64,000 bases of DNA, from assembly GCA_017503735.1 (NCBI GenBank), contig JAFVSN010000052.1, positions 124,001 to 188,000 of the forward strand, read 5' to 3'. Origin of the DNA: Lachnospiraceae bacterium. GTDB taxonomy: Bacteria > Bacillota > Clostridia > Lachnospirales > Lachnospiraceae. The notes below the pieces were generated by a model that searched no databases, had not been told where the DNA came from, and saw nothing but the letters and a program-made list of their open reading frames with translations. Positions 24,673-33,857 of the stretch are shown in pieces (the first letter of the stretch is position 1; the number at the start of each line of letters is the position of its first letter). The position numbers and the translations under genes are program-made.

Positions 24673-26181
24673 ATGAGATTAGAGAGTTTATTGGAACAAT
24701 TACAAACAGAGGGTGAGATTACGGCGATACAGGGAAACAAGACGGTGGAAGTATCAAAGCTTGTGTATGATACCAGAAATACCGTATCGTCGGGGGATTT
24801 GTTTGTTTGTATTGCCGGAGCGGTGTTTGACGGACACACCTATGCGGAAGAAGCAATTAAGGCAGGGGCTTCGGTCATTGTGGCACAAAGGGAACTTACG
24901 GTGCCGGAGAATGTAACGCTTGTCGTGGTTAAGGATACGAGGAAAGCGTTGGCTTATTTGTCGGCGGCATGGTTTCGCTATCCGGCAAAAGAGTTGATTA
25001 CAATCGGGATTACGGGAACCAAAGGAAAGACAACAACCGCCTATATGGTGTACCATATTTTAGAGAAGGTTGGGATAAAAACAGGACTTGTGGGCACTGT
25101 GGAAGTTCGAAACGGGAAAGAGATTATTCCGGCAAGTCATACAACCCCGGAGTCCTATTTGTTGCAACAGTATTTTCGACAGATGGTGGAAAACGGCTGT
25201 AAAGCGGTTGTCATGGAGGTTTCTTCCCAAGCATTGAAACTGTCGAGAGTCGGTGGGATTGTGTTTGATTACGGTGTGTTTACCAATTTGGAACCGGATC
25301 ATATCGGACCGAATGAACATACAGATTTTGAAGACTATGCCGAGTGTAAATCAAGACTCTTCAAACAGTGCCGATTCGGCATATTAAATGCGGATGATCG
25401 TATGACAGAGCGGATGCTGATAGGAAGTACCTGTGAGAGGATGACATACGGTTGTAACGACGGGGCGGATTTGCAGGCGGTCGGGATAGATTTACACCGT
25501 ACGGATGGGAAATTGATGGTTTCTTATCAAACCAAAGGTGCTTTGGAGACGGAACTTGCGGTTTCGGTGCCGGGGATGTTTACGGTATACAATTCGCTGA
25601 CTGCTGCGGCAATTTGTAAATGTTTGAAGGTTCCGGCGGAAGTGATGAAAAAGGCATTTTTGGAAGTACAGGTGAAAGGAAGACTGGAAAGTATACACAT
25701 TTCTCCGAAGTTTTCTTTGATGATTGACTATGCCCATAATGCCATGAGTCTGAAAAGTTTACTTACCGCACTCAAAGAATATAAACCGAAACGTCTGGTA
25801 TGTTTATTCGGATGCGGCGGGAATCGTTCCAGAGACCGTCGGTTTGAGATGGGAGAGATTTCCTCACGGTACGCAGACTTGACGATTGTTACATCGGATA
25901 ATCCGCGTTTCGAAGAACCGGAAGCGATTATTGAAGATATTTTAACGGGCGTAAAAAAGGCGGACGGAGCGTATGTTACGATTCCCGACCGAAAGGAAGC
26001 CATCCGTTATGCGATTTTGAATGCAAAAGAAGAGGATGTCATTGTGCTTGCGGGAAAAGGACATGAGGATTATCAGGAAATCCGCGGGGTAAAATATCCG
26101 ATGGATGAGCGTGTTTTAATAAATGAAATTATTTCGGAGATGTCAAAGGAAGAAAAGTTTACATTGGGGATAGAATGTTAG
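24673..26181 (+). CDS. murE: UDP-MurNAc-tripeptide synthetase, DAP-type (MurE)
   Basis: A 502-residue Mur ligase adding the third residue of the peptidoglycan stem peptide. The N-terminal domain has VYDTRNTVSSGDLFV. The ATP-binding motif is GITGTKGKTTTAYM (about residues 116-129). The central domain has MEVSSQALKLSR, and the C-terminal domain has SDNPRFEEP, whose DNPR motif indicates meso-diaminopimelate. It lies outside the dcw cluster and next to priA, an arrangement I associate with Lachnospiraceae. A second copy elsewhere cannot be excluded. Confidence 0.93.
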   Translation: MRLESLLEQLQTEGEITAIQGNKTVEVSKLVYDTRNTVSSGDLFVCIAGAVFDGHTYAEEAIKAGASVIVAQRELTVPENVTLVVVKDTRKALAYLSAAWFRYPAKELITIGITGTKGKTTTAYMVYHILEKVGIKTGLVGTVEVRNGKEIIPASHTTPESYLLQQYFRQMVENGCKAVVMEVSSQALKLSRVGGIVFDYGVFTNLEPDHIGPNEHTDFEDYAECKSRLFKQCRFGILNADDRMTERMLIGSTCERMTYGCNDGADLQAVGIDLHRTDGKLMVSYQTKGALETELAVSVPGMFTVYNSLTAAAICKCLKVPAEVMKKAFLEVQVKGRLESIHISPKFSLMIDYAHNAMSLKSLLTALKEYKPKRLVCLFGCGGNRSRDRRFEMGEISSRYADLTIVTSDNPRFEEPEAIIEDILTGVKKADGAYVTIPDRKEAIRYAILNAKEEDVIVLAGKGHEDYQEIRGVKYPMDERVLINEIISEMSKEEKFTLGIEC

Positions 26182-26213
26182 AAAGTACAATGAAAAGAAA
26201 GGGGCCGGAATCA

Positions 26214-28448
26214 ATGCGCTATGCGGATGTGATTGTAGACATTTCCCTGGGGAAATTGGATAAAACTTACCAATATGCGATTCCGGAGCATTTAAAAGAT
26301 ACCGCTGTGGTGGGGGCAAAAGTAGAAGTGCCCTTCGGTGGCGGAAATCGTAAGGTCGAAGGGTTTATTACAGAAATTTCCGATACACCGGCATTTGATC
26401 CGGAAAGGACCAAAGAGATTGCTACGGTGGTGCAAGGAGCTGTTTCTCTGGAACGACGTTTTATTACGTTGGCATATTGGATGAAAGAGCACTTCGGCGG
26501 AACCATGAATGAGGCTTTAAAAACGGTTCTTCCGGTAAAACATGAAGTAAAAGATGTAAAAAAGCGTACCATTGTTGTGACGGCGGAACCAAAGACGTTT
26601 GAGGAATATTATAAAGCTGCGGAGAAGAAGAACTACCGGGCAAGATTGCGCTTGTTGGAAGCGTTGCGGGAGAAAAAAGAACTGGATTATTCGGAGATAC
26701 TGCAGACGCTAAACCTATCTGCGTCTACCGTTGAGGGAATCTGCAGGGACGGAATTGCAGTGTTACAAGAAGAAAAGAAATATCGTAATCCGGCGAAAGG
26801 GATGTTGCAAAAGAACAGAGTTCCTTTAAACGGAGAGCAGAATGCAGCGGTAGAAACCGTATGGAAAGAATATAGGGAGGGAAAACGCGGAACCTATCTT
26901 TTGTTCGGGGTGACCGGAAGCGGAAAAACCGAAGTGTATTTGGAACTGATAGAACGGGTAATAAAAGAAGGAAAACAGGTAATTATGTTGATTCCGGAAA
27001 TATCTTTGACCTTCCAAACCGTTCGTAGGTTTTATGAGAGATTCGGGGAACGGGTTTCCGTTCTTCATTCAAGACTTTCCGCTGGGGAACGGTACGACCA
27101 GTATGTAAGAGCGAGCAAGGGAGAAATCGATGTAATGATCGGCCCGCGTTCGGTTTTGTTTACGCCTTTTGAGCGTTTGGGCTTAATCCTGATGGATGAA
27201 GAACAGGAGGGGGCTTACAAAAGTGAAGGAACGCCGAAATACCATGCAAGAGAAACCGCGGAATATTTGGCGGAACTTACGGGAGCGTCTCTTTTATTGG
27301 GCTCCGCAACCCCGTCTTTGGAGGCATATACAAAGGCAATGAACGGGCAATATCGGTTGCTTACTCTGACCAAACGGGCGAAAGAAGCGGTAATGCCACG
27401 AGTACAGATTGTGGATATGCGACAAGAACTGGCGGAAGGAAATCGTTCCGTGTTCAGTCGTCCGTTAAGAGAACAGATGCAAAAGCGTCTCTTAAACGGC
27501 GAGCAGATGATGTTGTTCTTAAACCGACGGGGCTATGCGGGGACTGTTTCCTGTCGTGCCTGCGGTGAGGGGATGAAATGTCCTCATTGTGAGGTTTCGC
27601 TTACGTTTCATAAAGATGGAAGGCTTTTATGTCATTACTGCGGATATGAGATTATGCAACCGAAGGTGTGTCCGGCCTGTGGCTCTAAGTATATCGGTTT
27701 GTTCGGAACGGGAACGCAGAAAATAGAAGAGGCAGTGTTAAAGGAGTTTCCGGGAGTAAAGGTACTCCGGATGGACGCGGACACCACGAAAAGGAAAGGC
27801 GGACATGAAAAAATTGTGGAAGCGTTTGCCAACGGGGAAGCACAAATTCTTATCGGAACACAGATGATTGTGAAAGGACACGATTTTCCGAAGGTAACAC
27901 TGGTGGGAATCGTGGCGGCGGATTTATCTTTATACGCCGGAGATTATCGTGCATCGGAGCGTACTTTTTGTTTGCTTGCCCAAGCGGCGGGACGTGCCGG
28001 AAGGGATAAATTACCCGGAGATGTTGTGATTCAGACGTATCAGCCGGAACATTACAGTATTGTTGCGGCGGCCACAGAGGATTATGAGAACTTTTACCGG
28101 CAGGAAATGGCATACCGGCGCCTGCTTCGTTATCCGCCGGTGGAGCATGTGCTTGCAATTTTAGTGCAGGGAGAAGAAGAAACGGTAGCAAAACAGGCTT
28201 CCGTACGATTGACAACCGTATTGCAGGCGGCGAAAAGGCCGGAAGAAGGCTTCGGTGTAATTACAGGTCCGGTTCCGGCAGGAATTGCCAAGGTAAATGA
28301 TTTGTATCGTTTTATGATTTATGTTAAGTCCGGACAGTATGAACGTCTGATAGAGTTTCATAAAATTGCGCAAGCAGAGAAACTATTGACAGAATCGGCA
28401 ATGAAGTGTAACATACAGTTTGACTTTAACCCGCTTAGCGGTTATTGA
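26214..28448 (+). CDS. priA: primosomal protein N' (PriA helicase)
   Basis: A 744-residue replication-restart helicase. The N-terminal DNA-binding domain begins MRYADVIVDI. Walker A is GVTGSGKTEVY and the DEAH-box equivalent is DEEQEGAYKSE (DEEQ rather than the usual DEEH). A zinc-binding region has paired cysteines (CRACGEGMKCPHC and CHYCGY, then CPACGS). Motifs V and VI include IGTQMIVKGHDFP and QAAGRAGR. ATG 26214 has AGAAAGGGG in place; an earlier in-frame ATG at 26175 would overlap murE. It starts the priA-def-fmt run typical of Firmicutes. Confidence 0.96.
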   Translation: MRYADVIVDISLGKLDKTYQYAIPEHLKDTAVVGAKVEVPFGGGNRKVEGFITEISDTPAFDPERTKEIATVVQGAVSLERRFITLAYWMKEHFGGTMNEALKTVLPVKHEVKDVKKRTIVVTAEPKTFEEYYKAAEKKNYRARLRLLEALREKKELDYSEILQTLNLSASTVEGICRDGIAVLQEEKKYRNPAKGMLQKNRVPLNGEQNAAVETVWKEYREGKRGTYLLFGVTGSGKTEVYLELIERVIKEGKQVIMLIPEISLTFQTVRRFYERFGERVSVLHSRLSAGERYDQYVRASKGEIDVMIGPRSVLFTPFERLGLILMDEEQEGAYKSEGTPKYHARETAEYLAELTGASLLLGSATPSLEAYTKAMNGQYRLLTLTKRAKEAVMPRVQIVDMRQELAEGNRSVFSRPLREQMQKRLLNGEQMMLFLNRRGYAGTVSCRACGEGMKCPHCEVSLTFHKDGRLLCHYCGYEIMQPKVCPACGSKYIGLFGTGTQKIEEAVLKEFPGVKVLRMDADTTKRKGGHEKIVEAFANGEAQILIGTQMIVKGHDFPKVTLVGIVAADLSLYAGDYRASERTFCLLAQAAGRAGRDKLPGDVVIQTYQPEHYSIVAAATEDYENFYRQEMAYRRLLRYPPVEHVLAILVQGEEETVAKQASVRLTTVLQAAKRPEEGFGVITGPVPAGIAKVNDLYRFMIYVKSGQYERLIEFHKIAQAEKLLTESAMKCNIQFDFNPLSGY

Positions 28449-28466
28449 TAACAGGAGGATAAGAAA

Positions 28467-28943
28467 ATGGCATTAAGAAAAATCAGAACATTAGGAGATC
28501 CGGTGTTGGAAAAGGTGGCAAAGCCGGTGACGGAAGTAAATGAAAAGATTAAAGAATTGGCTTATGATATGTTGGATACAATGTATACTGCAAACGGTGT
28601 CGGCCTGGCGGCACCGCAAATCGGTGTATTGAAGCGAATTGCGGTAATTGATGTTTCTCCGGAAGGAAATCGTCCGATTGTACTTATTAATCCGGTGATT
28701 GTGTCTGCATCCGGGAGTCAGACCGGAGACGAAGGTTGTCTTAGCGTACCGGGAAAAGCAGGTTGTGTGACGAGACCGAACGAGGTGACGGTACGGGCGC
28801 TTAATTTAAAGAATCAGGAGATTGAAGTAAAGGGGACCGAGTTGTTGGCACGTGCCCTTTGTCACGAGTTGGATCATTTGGACGGAATTGTATACGTTGA
28901 AAAAGTAGAAGGCGAGTTACGGGACGTGACGCTCGAAGACTAG
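28467..28943 (+). CDS. def: peptide deformylase
   Basis: A 158-residue metalloenzyme removing the N-formyl group from new proteins. All three signatures are present: GVGLAAPQIG, EGCLSVPG (metal Cys) and HELDHLDG (two metal His and catalytic Glu). Spacing to fmt is 12 bp, so the two are cotranscribed, matching their linked functions. RBS CAGGAGG. Confidence 0.97.
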   Translation: MALRKIRTLGDPVLEKVAKPVTEVNEKIKELAYDMLDTMYTANGVGLAAPQIGVLKRIAVIDVSPEGNRPIVLINPVIVSASGSQTGDEGCLSVPGKAGCVTRPNEVTVRALNLKNQEIEVKGTELLARALCHELDHLDGIVYVEKVEGELRDVTLED

Positions 28944-28955
28944 CAGGAGGAAGAA

Positions 28956-29891
28956 ATGAGAGCTGTTTTTATGGGAACACCGGATATTGCGGCAGAGGTG
29001 TTAAAAAGTCTGCTCACATCCGAACATGAAATTATTGCGGTGGTTACACAACCGGACCGTCCGAAAGGGCGGGGAAAAGAATTGGCCATGTCTCCTGTTA
29101 AGATGGTAGCGAAAGAACATGGAATTTTGGTGTTACAGCCGGAAAAAATTAAGGCACCGGAAGCAGTAGCACAGTTAAAAGAACTGGCACCGGATATTAT
29201 TCTTGTGGCAGCCTTCGGTCAGATTATTTCAAAGGAGATACTGGAACTTCCGAGATACGGATGTTTAAATGTACATGCATCTTTGTTGCCGGAATACCGC
29301 GGGGCGGCTCCGATTCAATGGGCGATTCTTGACGGAAAAGAGAAGACGGGAATTACCATTATGCGGATGGATGAAGGGATTGATACCGGAGATATGATCT
29401 GTACGGCAGAAGTTTTGATTACACCGGAGGAAACCGGAGGCAGCCTTCATGATAAACTGGCGGCGGCAGGCGGCCCTCTTTTGTTACAAGCCATAAAGCA
29501 AGTGGAGGAAGGAACCGCTACCTATACACCACAGAACCATGAAGCGCATACGTATGCCAAAATGTTACGAAAGGAATTGGGAAAGCTTGATTTTACCGAG
29601 CCGGCAGAAAAACTGGAACGTTATATCAGGGGACTTAATCCGTGGCCGAGTGCTTACACCTACCGGGACGGAAAAGTAATTAAGTTTTGGAGCGCAAAAG
29701 TATCTTTTGAACGATTTGAGGCTTGTCCGTGCGGAACACTGGTGTCCGTAAAGGATGGAATGCTTTGGATTATGACGGGGGACGGAATACTTCAGGTGAC
29801 GGAAGTTCAGCCGGAAGGAAAACGTCGTATGACATCAGAGGAATTTTTACGAGGATATCCGTTAACTCCGGGGATGGTTTTCGGAAGTTAA
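28956..29891 (+). CDS. fmt: methionyl-tRNA formyltransferase
   Basis: A 311-residue enzyme that formylates initiator Met-tRNA using 10-formyl-THF. The start is MRAVFMGTPDIAAEVL. The catalytic region NVHASLLPEYRGAAPIQWAI carries the conserved Asn-His-...Gly set, with an Asp in EGIDTGDM. The C-terminal domain (about 205-311) binds the tRNA. The length is normal, and it lies between def and a metallopeptidase gene. Confidence 0.97.
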   Translation: MRAVFMGTPDIAAEVLKSLLTSEHEIIAVVTQPDRPKGRGKELAMSPVKMVAKEHGILVLQPEKIKAPEAVAQLKELAPDIILVAAFGQIISKEILELPRYGCLNVHASLLPEYRGAAPIQWAILDGKEKTGITIMRMDEGIDTGDMICTAEVLITPEETGGSLHDKLAAAGGPLLLQAIKQVEEGTATYTPQNHEAHTYAKMLRKELGKLDFTEPAEKLERYIRGLNPWPSAYTYRDGKVIKFWSAKVSFERFEACPCGTLVSVKDGMLWIMTGDGILQVTEVQPEGKRRMTSEEFLRGYPLTPGMVFGS

Positions 29892-29936
29892 GGGAAGCAT
29901 AAAGTATGATAGGGGAGAGAAACGGAGGTAAAGAGA

Positions 29937-30626
29937 ATGTATTGGTATTATGACTGGACCTATATTTTAGTAATTATCGGGGCGGTTCTTTCGTTGTGGG
30001 CGTCTGCCGGAGTGAGAAGTACGTTTTCCAAATATGAAAAAGTATCTACCGTAGGCGGAATGACGGCGGTGGAGGCCGCAGAGCGGATTTTAAAAGGCGC
30101 AGGGATTTATGATGTAAAAATAGAGCAAGTACACGGAAACTTGACGGATCACTATGATTCTTCCACGAAAATTTTGCGCTTATCCGATTCGGTATATCAT
30201 AGTTCTTCGGTTGCGGCAATCGGAGTTGCGGCACACGAATGCGGACATGCGATTCAAGACAATGAATCTTATGGTCCCCTTCGTTTACGGCATGTCCTTG
30301 TGCCGATTGTAAATTTCGGAAATCGTTTGTCTATGCCGCTGTTTCTTATCGGGTTATTGCTCGGTATGTACGATACGTTAGTACCGATCGGCATTTTTCT
30401 GTTTTCGTTTGCGGTGCTTTTTCAATTCGTAACCTTACCGGTAGAGTTTAATGCTTCTTCCAGAGCGGTTGCTATTTTAGGAGAGAGCAATATGGTATCG
30501 GAGGAAGAACTTCCGAAAGTGAAAAAAGTACTGCGGGCAGCAGCATATACGTATCTGGCGGCGGCCGCTGCTTCGGCACTTCAATTATTACGATTATTGC
30601 TTCTGACGCGCAGAAGGAGAGATTAG
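29937..30626 (+). CDS. neutral zinc metallopeptidase (YugP-like)
   Basis: A 229-residue membrane protein of the Peptidase_M_neutral (YugP) family. It has one N-terminal helix, the zinc motif AAHECGHAIQD (HExxH, near residues 98-108), and two or three further hydrophobic helices (about 120-165 and the C-terminus). The substrate is unknown. It sits between fmt and rsmB, a position also seen in other Clostridia. RBS ACGGAGG. Confidence 0.88.
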   Translation: MYWYYDWTYILVIIGAVLSLWASAGVRSTFSKYEKVSTVGGMTAVEAAERILKGAGIYDVKIEQVHGNLTDHYDSSTKILRLSDSVYHSSSVAAIGVAAHECGHAIQDNESYGPLRLRHVLVPIVNFGNRLSMPLFLIGLLLGMYDTLVPIGIFLFSFAVLFQFVTLPVEFNASSRAVAILGESNMVSEEELPKVKKVLRAAAYTYLAAAAASALQLLRLLLLTRRRRD

Positions 30627-30629
30627 AAC

Positions 30630-31997
30630 ATGGATACGGAAGAAAAGCAGGGGATGAGCGCAAGGGAAGCTGCGGTAAAAATGTTATTGGCGGTTTGTAA
30701 GGATAAGCAGTTTTCTCATGTGGTGAAGAGTTCCTATTTAGATAAAGTGGGTGAAAAAAGAGAACGGGCATTGGCAACCAGATTATTTGAAGGATGTTTG
30801 GAGCGAATGATAGAGATAGACTATATCCTGAATCTTTTTTCAAAAACACCGGTTAAAAAAATGAAACCGGTGATAGCGGCGATTTTACGAATGACGGTTT
30901 ATCAACTGCGTTTTATGAATAAAATACCGGCTGGAGCGGCATGTAACGAAGCGGTAAAATTGACAAAAAAATACGGCTTCGCCGGATTGTCCGGGTTTGT
31001 AAACGGTGTAGCAAGGAATGTGGCACGGGCGGAAGAAATTCCATATCCGGACAGAGAAAAAAACGAAACGGAATATCTTTCCGTACGATATTCCATGCCG
31101 TCTATGATTGTAGAACAGATGACGGAACAGTATGGTACCGAGATTTCGGAAGCGATGATGGCGGCTTTTTTGAATACAAAAAATGAGATTTCAGTTCGGT
31201 GCATGATGCATACTACGAGCGTAGACAAGCTAAAGAAGTGTTTGGCGGAAGCCGATATTACGGTGGAAGACGGTTGGTATTCGGAGCAGGCACTCCGGAT
31301 TTCGGGAATGGATGCTCCGGAACGTTTGCCGCTCTTTGCCGAAGGGGCTTTTTATATTCAGGATGAAAGTTCCATGCAGGCGGTTTTGGCTGCAGGATTG
31401 ACCGGTGGTGAGCGTGTATTGGATCTTTGCGCCGCACCGGGAGGGAAAACGATCATGTCGGCGGATGTTTTGGCAGAATTCGGAAACGGAACCGTAGATG
31501 CAAGAGATTTGACCGGGGCAAAGGTAGAACTGATAAAGGAAAACATGAAGCGATGCCGGTTGAATAATGTTTCGGTTTGTCAGGCGGATGCGACTGTGTT
31601 TTGTCCGGAGGAGGAAGAGGCTTACGATGTTGTGCTTGCGGATGTTCCTTGCTCCGGGCTTGGGATTCTCGGAAAAAAGCCGGATATTAAGTTGTTTATG
31701 ACAGCGGAACAGGAAAACGAGTTGTGTGTGTTACAGAAAAAGATTTTAAAGAATGCAGCCCGTTATGTGAAACCGGACGGTGTTCTGATATTTTCCACAT
31801 GTACCTGGAATAAGGAGGAGAACATGGGGGGATATAAATTTCTTAAGGAAACCTGCGGTCTCTTCCCGGAAAGTTTGGAGCCGTTTGTTTCGAAAAAGTT
31901 GTGGTCAGAGTCCACAAAGGACGGATATTTACAAATGCTTCCGGGCGTTCATGAGACAGACGGGTTCTTTGTTGCCAGATTTCGAAAAAAAGCATGA
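30630..31997 (+). CDS. rsmB: 16S rRNA (cytosine-967-C5) methyltransferase RsmB
   Basis: A 455-residue SAM-dependent methyltransferase. The N-terminal 130 residues are a NusB-like RNA-binding domain. The catalytic domain has the SAM loop VLDLCAAPGGKT, motif IV DVPCSGLGILGKKPD and the catalytic cysteine in FSTCTWNKEEN. It starts four bases after the preceding stop codon, so the two genes are cotranscribed. Confidence 0.95.
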   Translation: MDTEEKQGMSAREAAVKMLLAVCKDKQFSHVVKSSYLDKVGEKRERALATRLFEGCLERMIEIDYILNLFSKTPVKKMKPVIAAILRMTVYQLRFMNKIPAGAACNEAVKLTKKYGFAGLSGFVNGVARNVARAEEIPYPDREKNETEYLSVRYSMPSMIVEQMTEQYGTEISEAMMAAFLNTKNEISVRCMMHTTSVDKLKKCLAEADITVEDGWYSEQALRISGMDAPERLPLFAEGAFYIQDESSMQAVLAAGLTGGERVLDLCAAPGGKTIMSADVLAEFGNGTVDARDLTGAKVELIKENMKRCRLNNVSVCQADATVFCPEEEEAYDVVLADVPCSGLGILGKKPDIKLFMTAEQENELCVLQKKILKNAARYVKPDGVLIFSTCTWNKEENMGGYKFLKETCGLFPESLEPFVSKKLWSESTKDGYLQMLPGVHETDGFFVARFRKKA

Positions 31998-32007
31998 GGT
32001 AATCAAG

Positions 32008-33072
32008 ATGGGAGAAGAAAAAAAGGACATCAAATCTTTAAGTCTTGCGGAAGTGACAGAGGAGTTTCTTGCCATGGGCGAAAAGAAATTCCGGGCGTTA
32101 CAGGTGTTTGAATGGTTACATAAACGGTCGGTAACGGAATTCGGTCAAATGACAAATGTTTCTGCCGGCTTAAGGGAAACGTTGGAAAAGCAATACAAAC
32201 TTGTTTCTTTACGTGAAGTAAGACGCTTGGCATCCGCACAGGACGAAACGGTAAAATTTTTATTCGCACTTCCGGATGATAAAGTAATTGAAAGTGTTTT
32301 TATGAAATATAAGCACGGAAATTCCGTTTGTATATCATCACAAGCAGGATGTCGGATGGGATGCCGTTTTTGTGCATCTACGCTAGGCGGATTGGAACGA
32401 AATCTGACCGCTTCCGAAATGGTAGAGCAGATTTACCGCATTCAGGAACTGACAGGAGAAAGGGTTTCTAATGTAGTGGTGATGGGAACGGGAGAACCGA
32501 TGGATAATTATGATAATTTGATTCGATTTCTTCATTTGATTTCCGCACCGGAGGGGCAGGGAATGAGCCTTCGGAATATTACGGTATCCACTTGCGGTAT
32601 TGTGGAAAATATGCGGCGGTTTGCGGAGGAAGGCCTTCCGGTGACGTTGGCACTTTCGTTGCATGCACCGAACGATGAGGCAAGAAAACGGTTGATGCCG
32701 GTGGCAAACCGTTATGCCCTCAAAGATGTATTGGCAGCCTGCGATTATTACTTTAAAAAGACCGGACGACGAATCAGCTATGAATACAGTCTGGTGGCAG
32801 GAGAAAACGATACGGAAGCTGAGGCGGATGCACTGGGAAAACTTTTGAAGGGAAAAAACTGTCATGTAAACCTTATTCCGGTAAATCCGATTAAGGAGAG
32901 GGAATATAAGCAATCAAGTTTTAAAAATGTTTTAAATTTTCGAAAAAGGCTTGAAAAATATAATATAAATGTTACTATTAGAAGAGAATTAGGTGCAGAT
33001 ATCGGGGCTGCATGCGGACAACTCCGGAAAAGCCATTTGGATTTGTCTGAGATACAGGGAGAAGAAGCGTAA
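32008..33072 (+). CDS. rlmN: dual-specificity RNA methyltransferase RlmN
   Basis: A 354-residue radical SAM enzyme making 2-methyladenosine in 23S rRNA and some tRNAs. The [4Fe-4S] motif is CRMGCRFC (C-x3-C-x2-C). GTGEPMDNYDN and LSLHAPNDEARKRLMP are family signatures, and the second catalytic cysteine lies near the C-terminus in DIGAACGQL. ATG 32008 is used; the longer frame would overlap rsmB by over 100 bp and adds nothing family-like. Confidence 0.96.
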   Translation: MGEEKKDIKSLSLAEVTEEFLAMGEKKFRALQVFEWLHKRSVTEFGQMTNVSAGLRETLEKQYKLVSLREVRRLASAQDETVKFLFALPDDKVIESVFMKYKHGNSVCISSQAGCRMGCRFCASTLGGLERNLTASEMVEQIYRIQELTGERVSNVVVMGTGEPMDNYDNLIRFLHLISAPEGQGMSLRNITVSTCGIVENMRRFAEEGLPVTLALSLHAPNDEARKRLMPVANRYALKDVLAACDYYFKKTGRRISYEYSLVAGENDTEAEADALGKLLKGKNCHVNLIPVNPIKEREYKQSSFKNVLNFRKRLEKYNINVTIRRELGADIGAACGQLRKSHLDLSEIQGEEA

Positions 33073-33108
33073 GGACGGGTGCGATAAGTTACGGAGGAGG
33101 TGAGTTCC

Positions 33109-33843
33109 TTGAAAGCATATTCTTCAACGGATAAGGGAAAAACAAGAGAAGTGAATCAGGATTACATATTTTGCAGTGACGAACCGGTAGGAAGTCTACC
33201 GAATTTATATATTGTTGCGGACGGAATGGGCGGATACAATGCCGGAGATTTTGCCTCCCGTTGCAGTGTGGAGTCTTTTGTTGCACAGGTAAAAGAAACG
33301 AAACAGCCGACTGTAATCAGTACGATGACCGAGGCGTTGAATACGGCCAATGCAACGGTGTTAAAACACGCAAGAGAAAACGAAGAATTAAACGGAATGG
33401 GAACCACATTTGTAGCAGCAACGGTGTTGCCGGACCGGACTTATGTAATGAATGTTGGGGACAGCAGACTTTATTTTATCGGAAATGAAATGAAACAGAT
33501 CACGGTGGATCACTCTTATGTGGAAGAGATGGTTCGTAAAGGTGAAATCCAGCGTAAGGATGCACGGATTCATCCTAAGAAAAATGTGATTACAAGAGCG
33601 GTCGGAGTAGAGGAAACGGTAGAAGCGGATTTTTATGAAATAGAGGCGGACGAAGCACCGAGATTTCTTCTGCTTTGTACGGATGGTTTGACCAATATGG
33701 TTGAGGACGAGGAAATTCGTCATATTATTATGAAATACGGAGAAACTCCACAGGAAGCATTACATACGTTAATACGTCGTGCCAACGAATGCGGAGGAAA
33801 AGATAATATATCAGCAATCATTATTTGTATGAAACAGGATTAG
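33109..33843 (+). CDS. stp: PP2C-type Ser/Thr phosphatase (Stp/PrpC)
   Basis: A 244-residue metal-dependent phosphatase. Its metal-site motifs are KTREVNQDY, VADGMGGYNAGD, VGDSRLYF, LCTDGLTNMV and GGKDNISAI. It reverses phosphorylation by the adjacent PrkC kinase. The start is TTG 33109, 8 bp after GGAGGAGG; the GTG at 33100 overlaps that ribosome-binding site. It is followed by prkC with a 14-bp gap, the standard pair. Confidence 0.95.
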   Translation: MKAYSSTDKGKTREVNQDYIFCSDEPVGSLPNLYIVADGMGGYNAGDFASRCSVESFVAQVKETKQPTVISTMTEALNTANATVLKHARENEELNGMGTTFVAATVLPDRTYVMNVGDSRLYFIGNEMKQITVDHSYVEEMVRKGEIQRKDARIHPKKNVITRAVGVEETVEADFYEIEADEAPRFLLLCTDGLTNMVEDEEIRHIIMKYGETPQEALHTLIRRANECGGKDNISAIIICMKQD

Positions 33844-33857
33844 AAAGGTGAGATAGT

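Noticed and set aside
26175..26213. Earlier start of PriA overlapping murE
   Set aside because: The extension has no family similarity, and AGAAAGGGG is correctly placed for ATG 26214.
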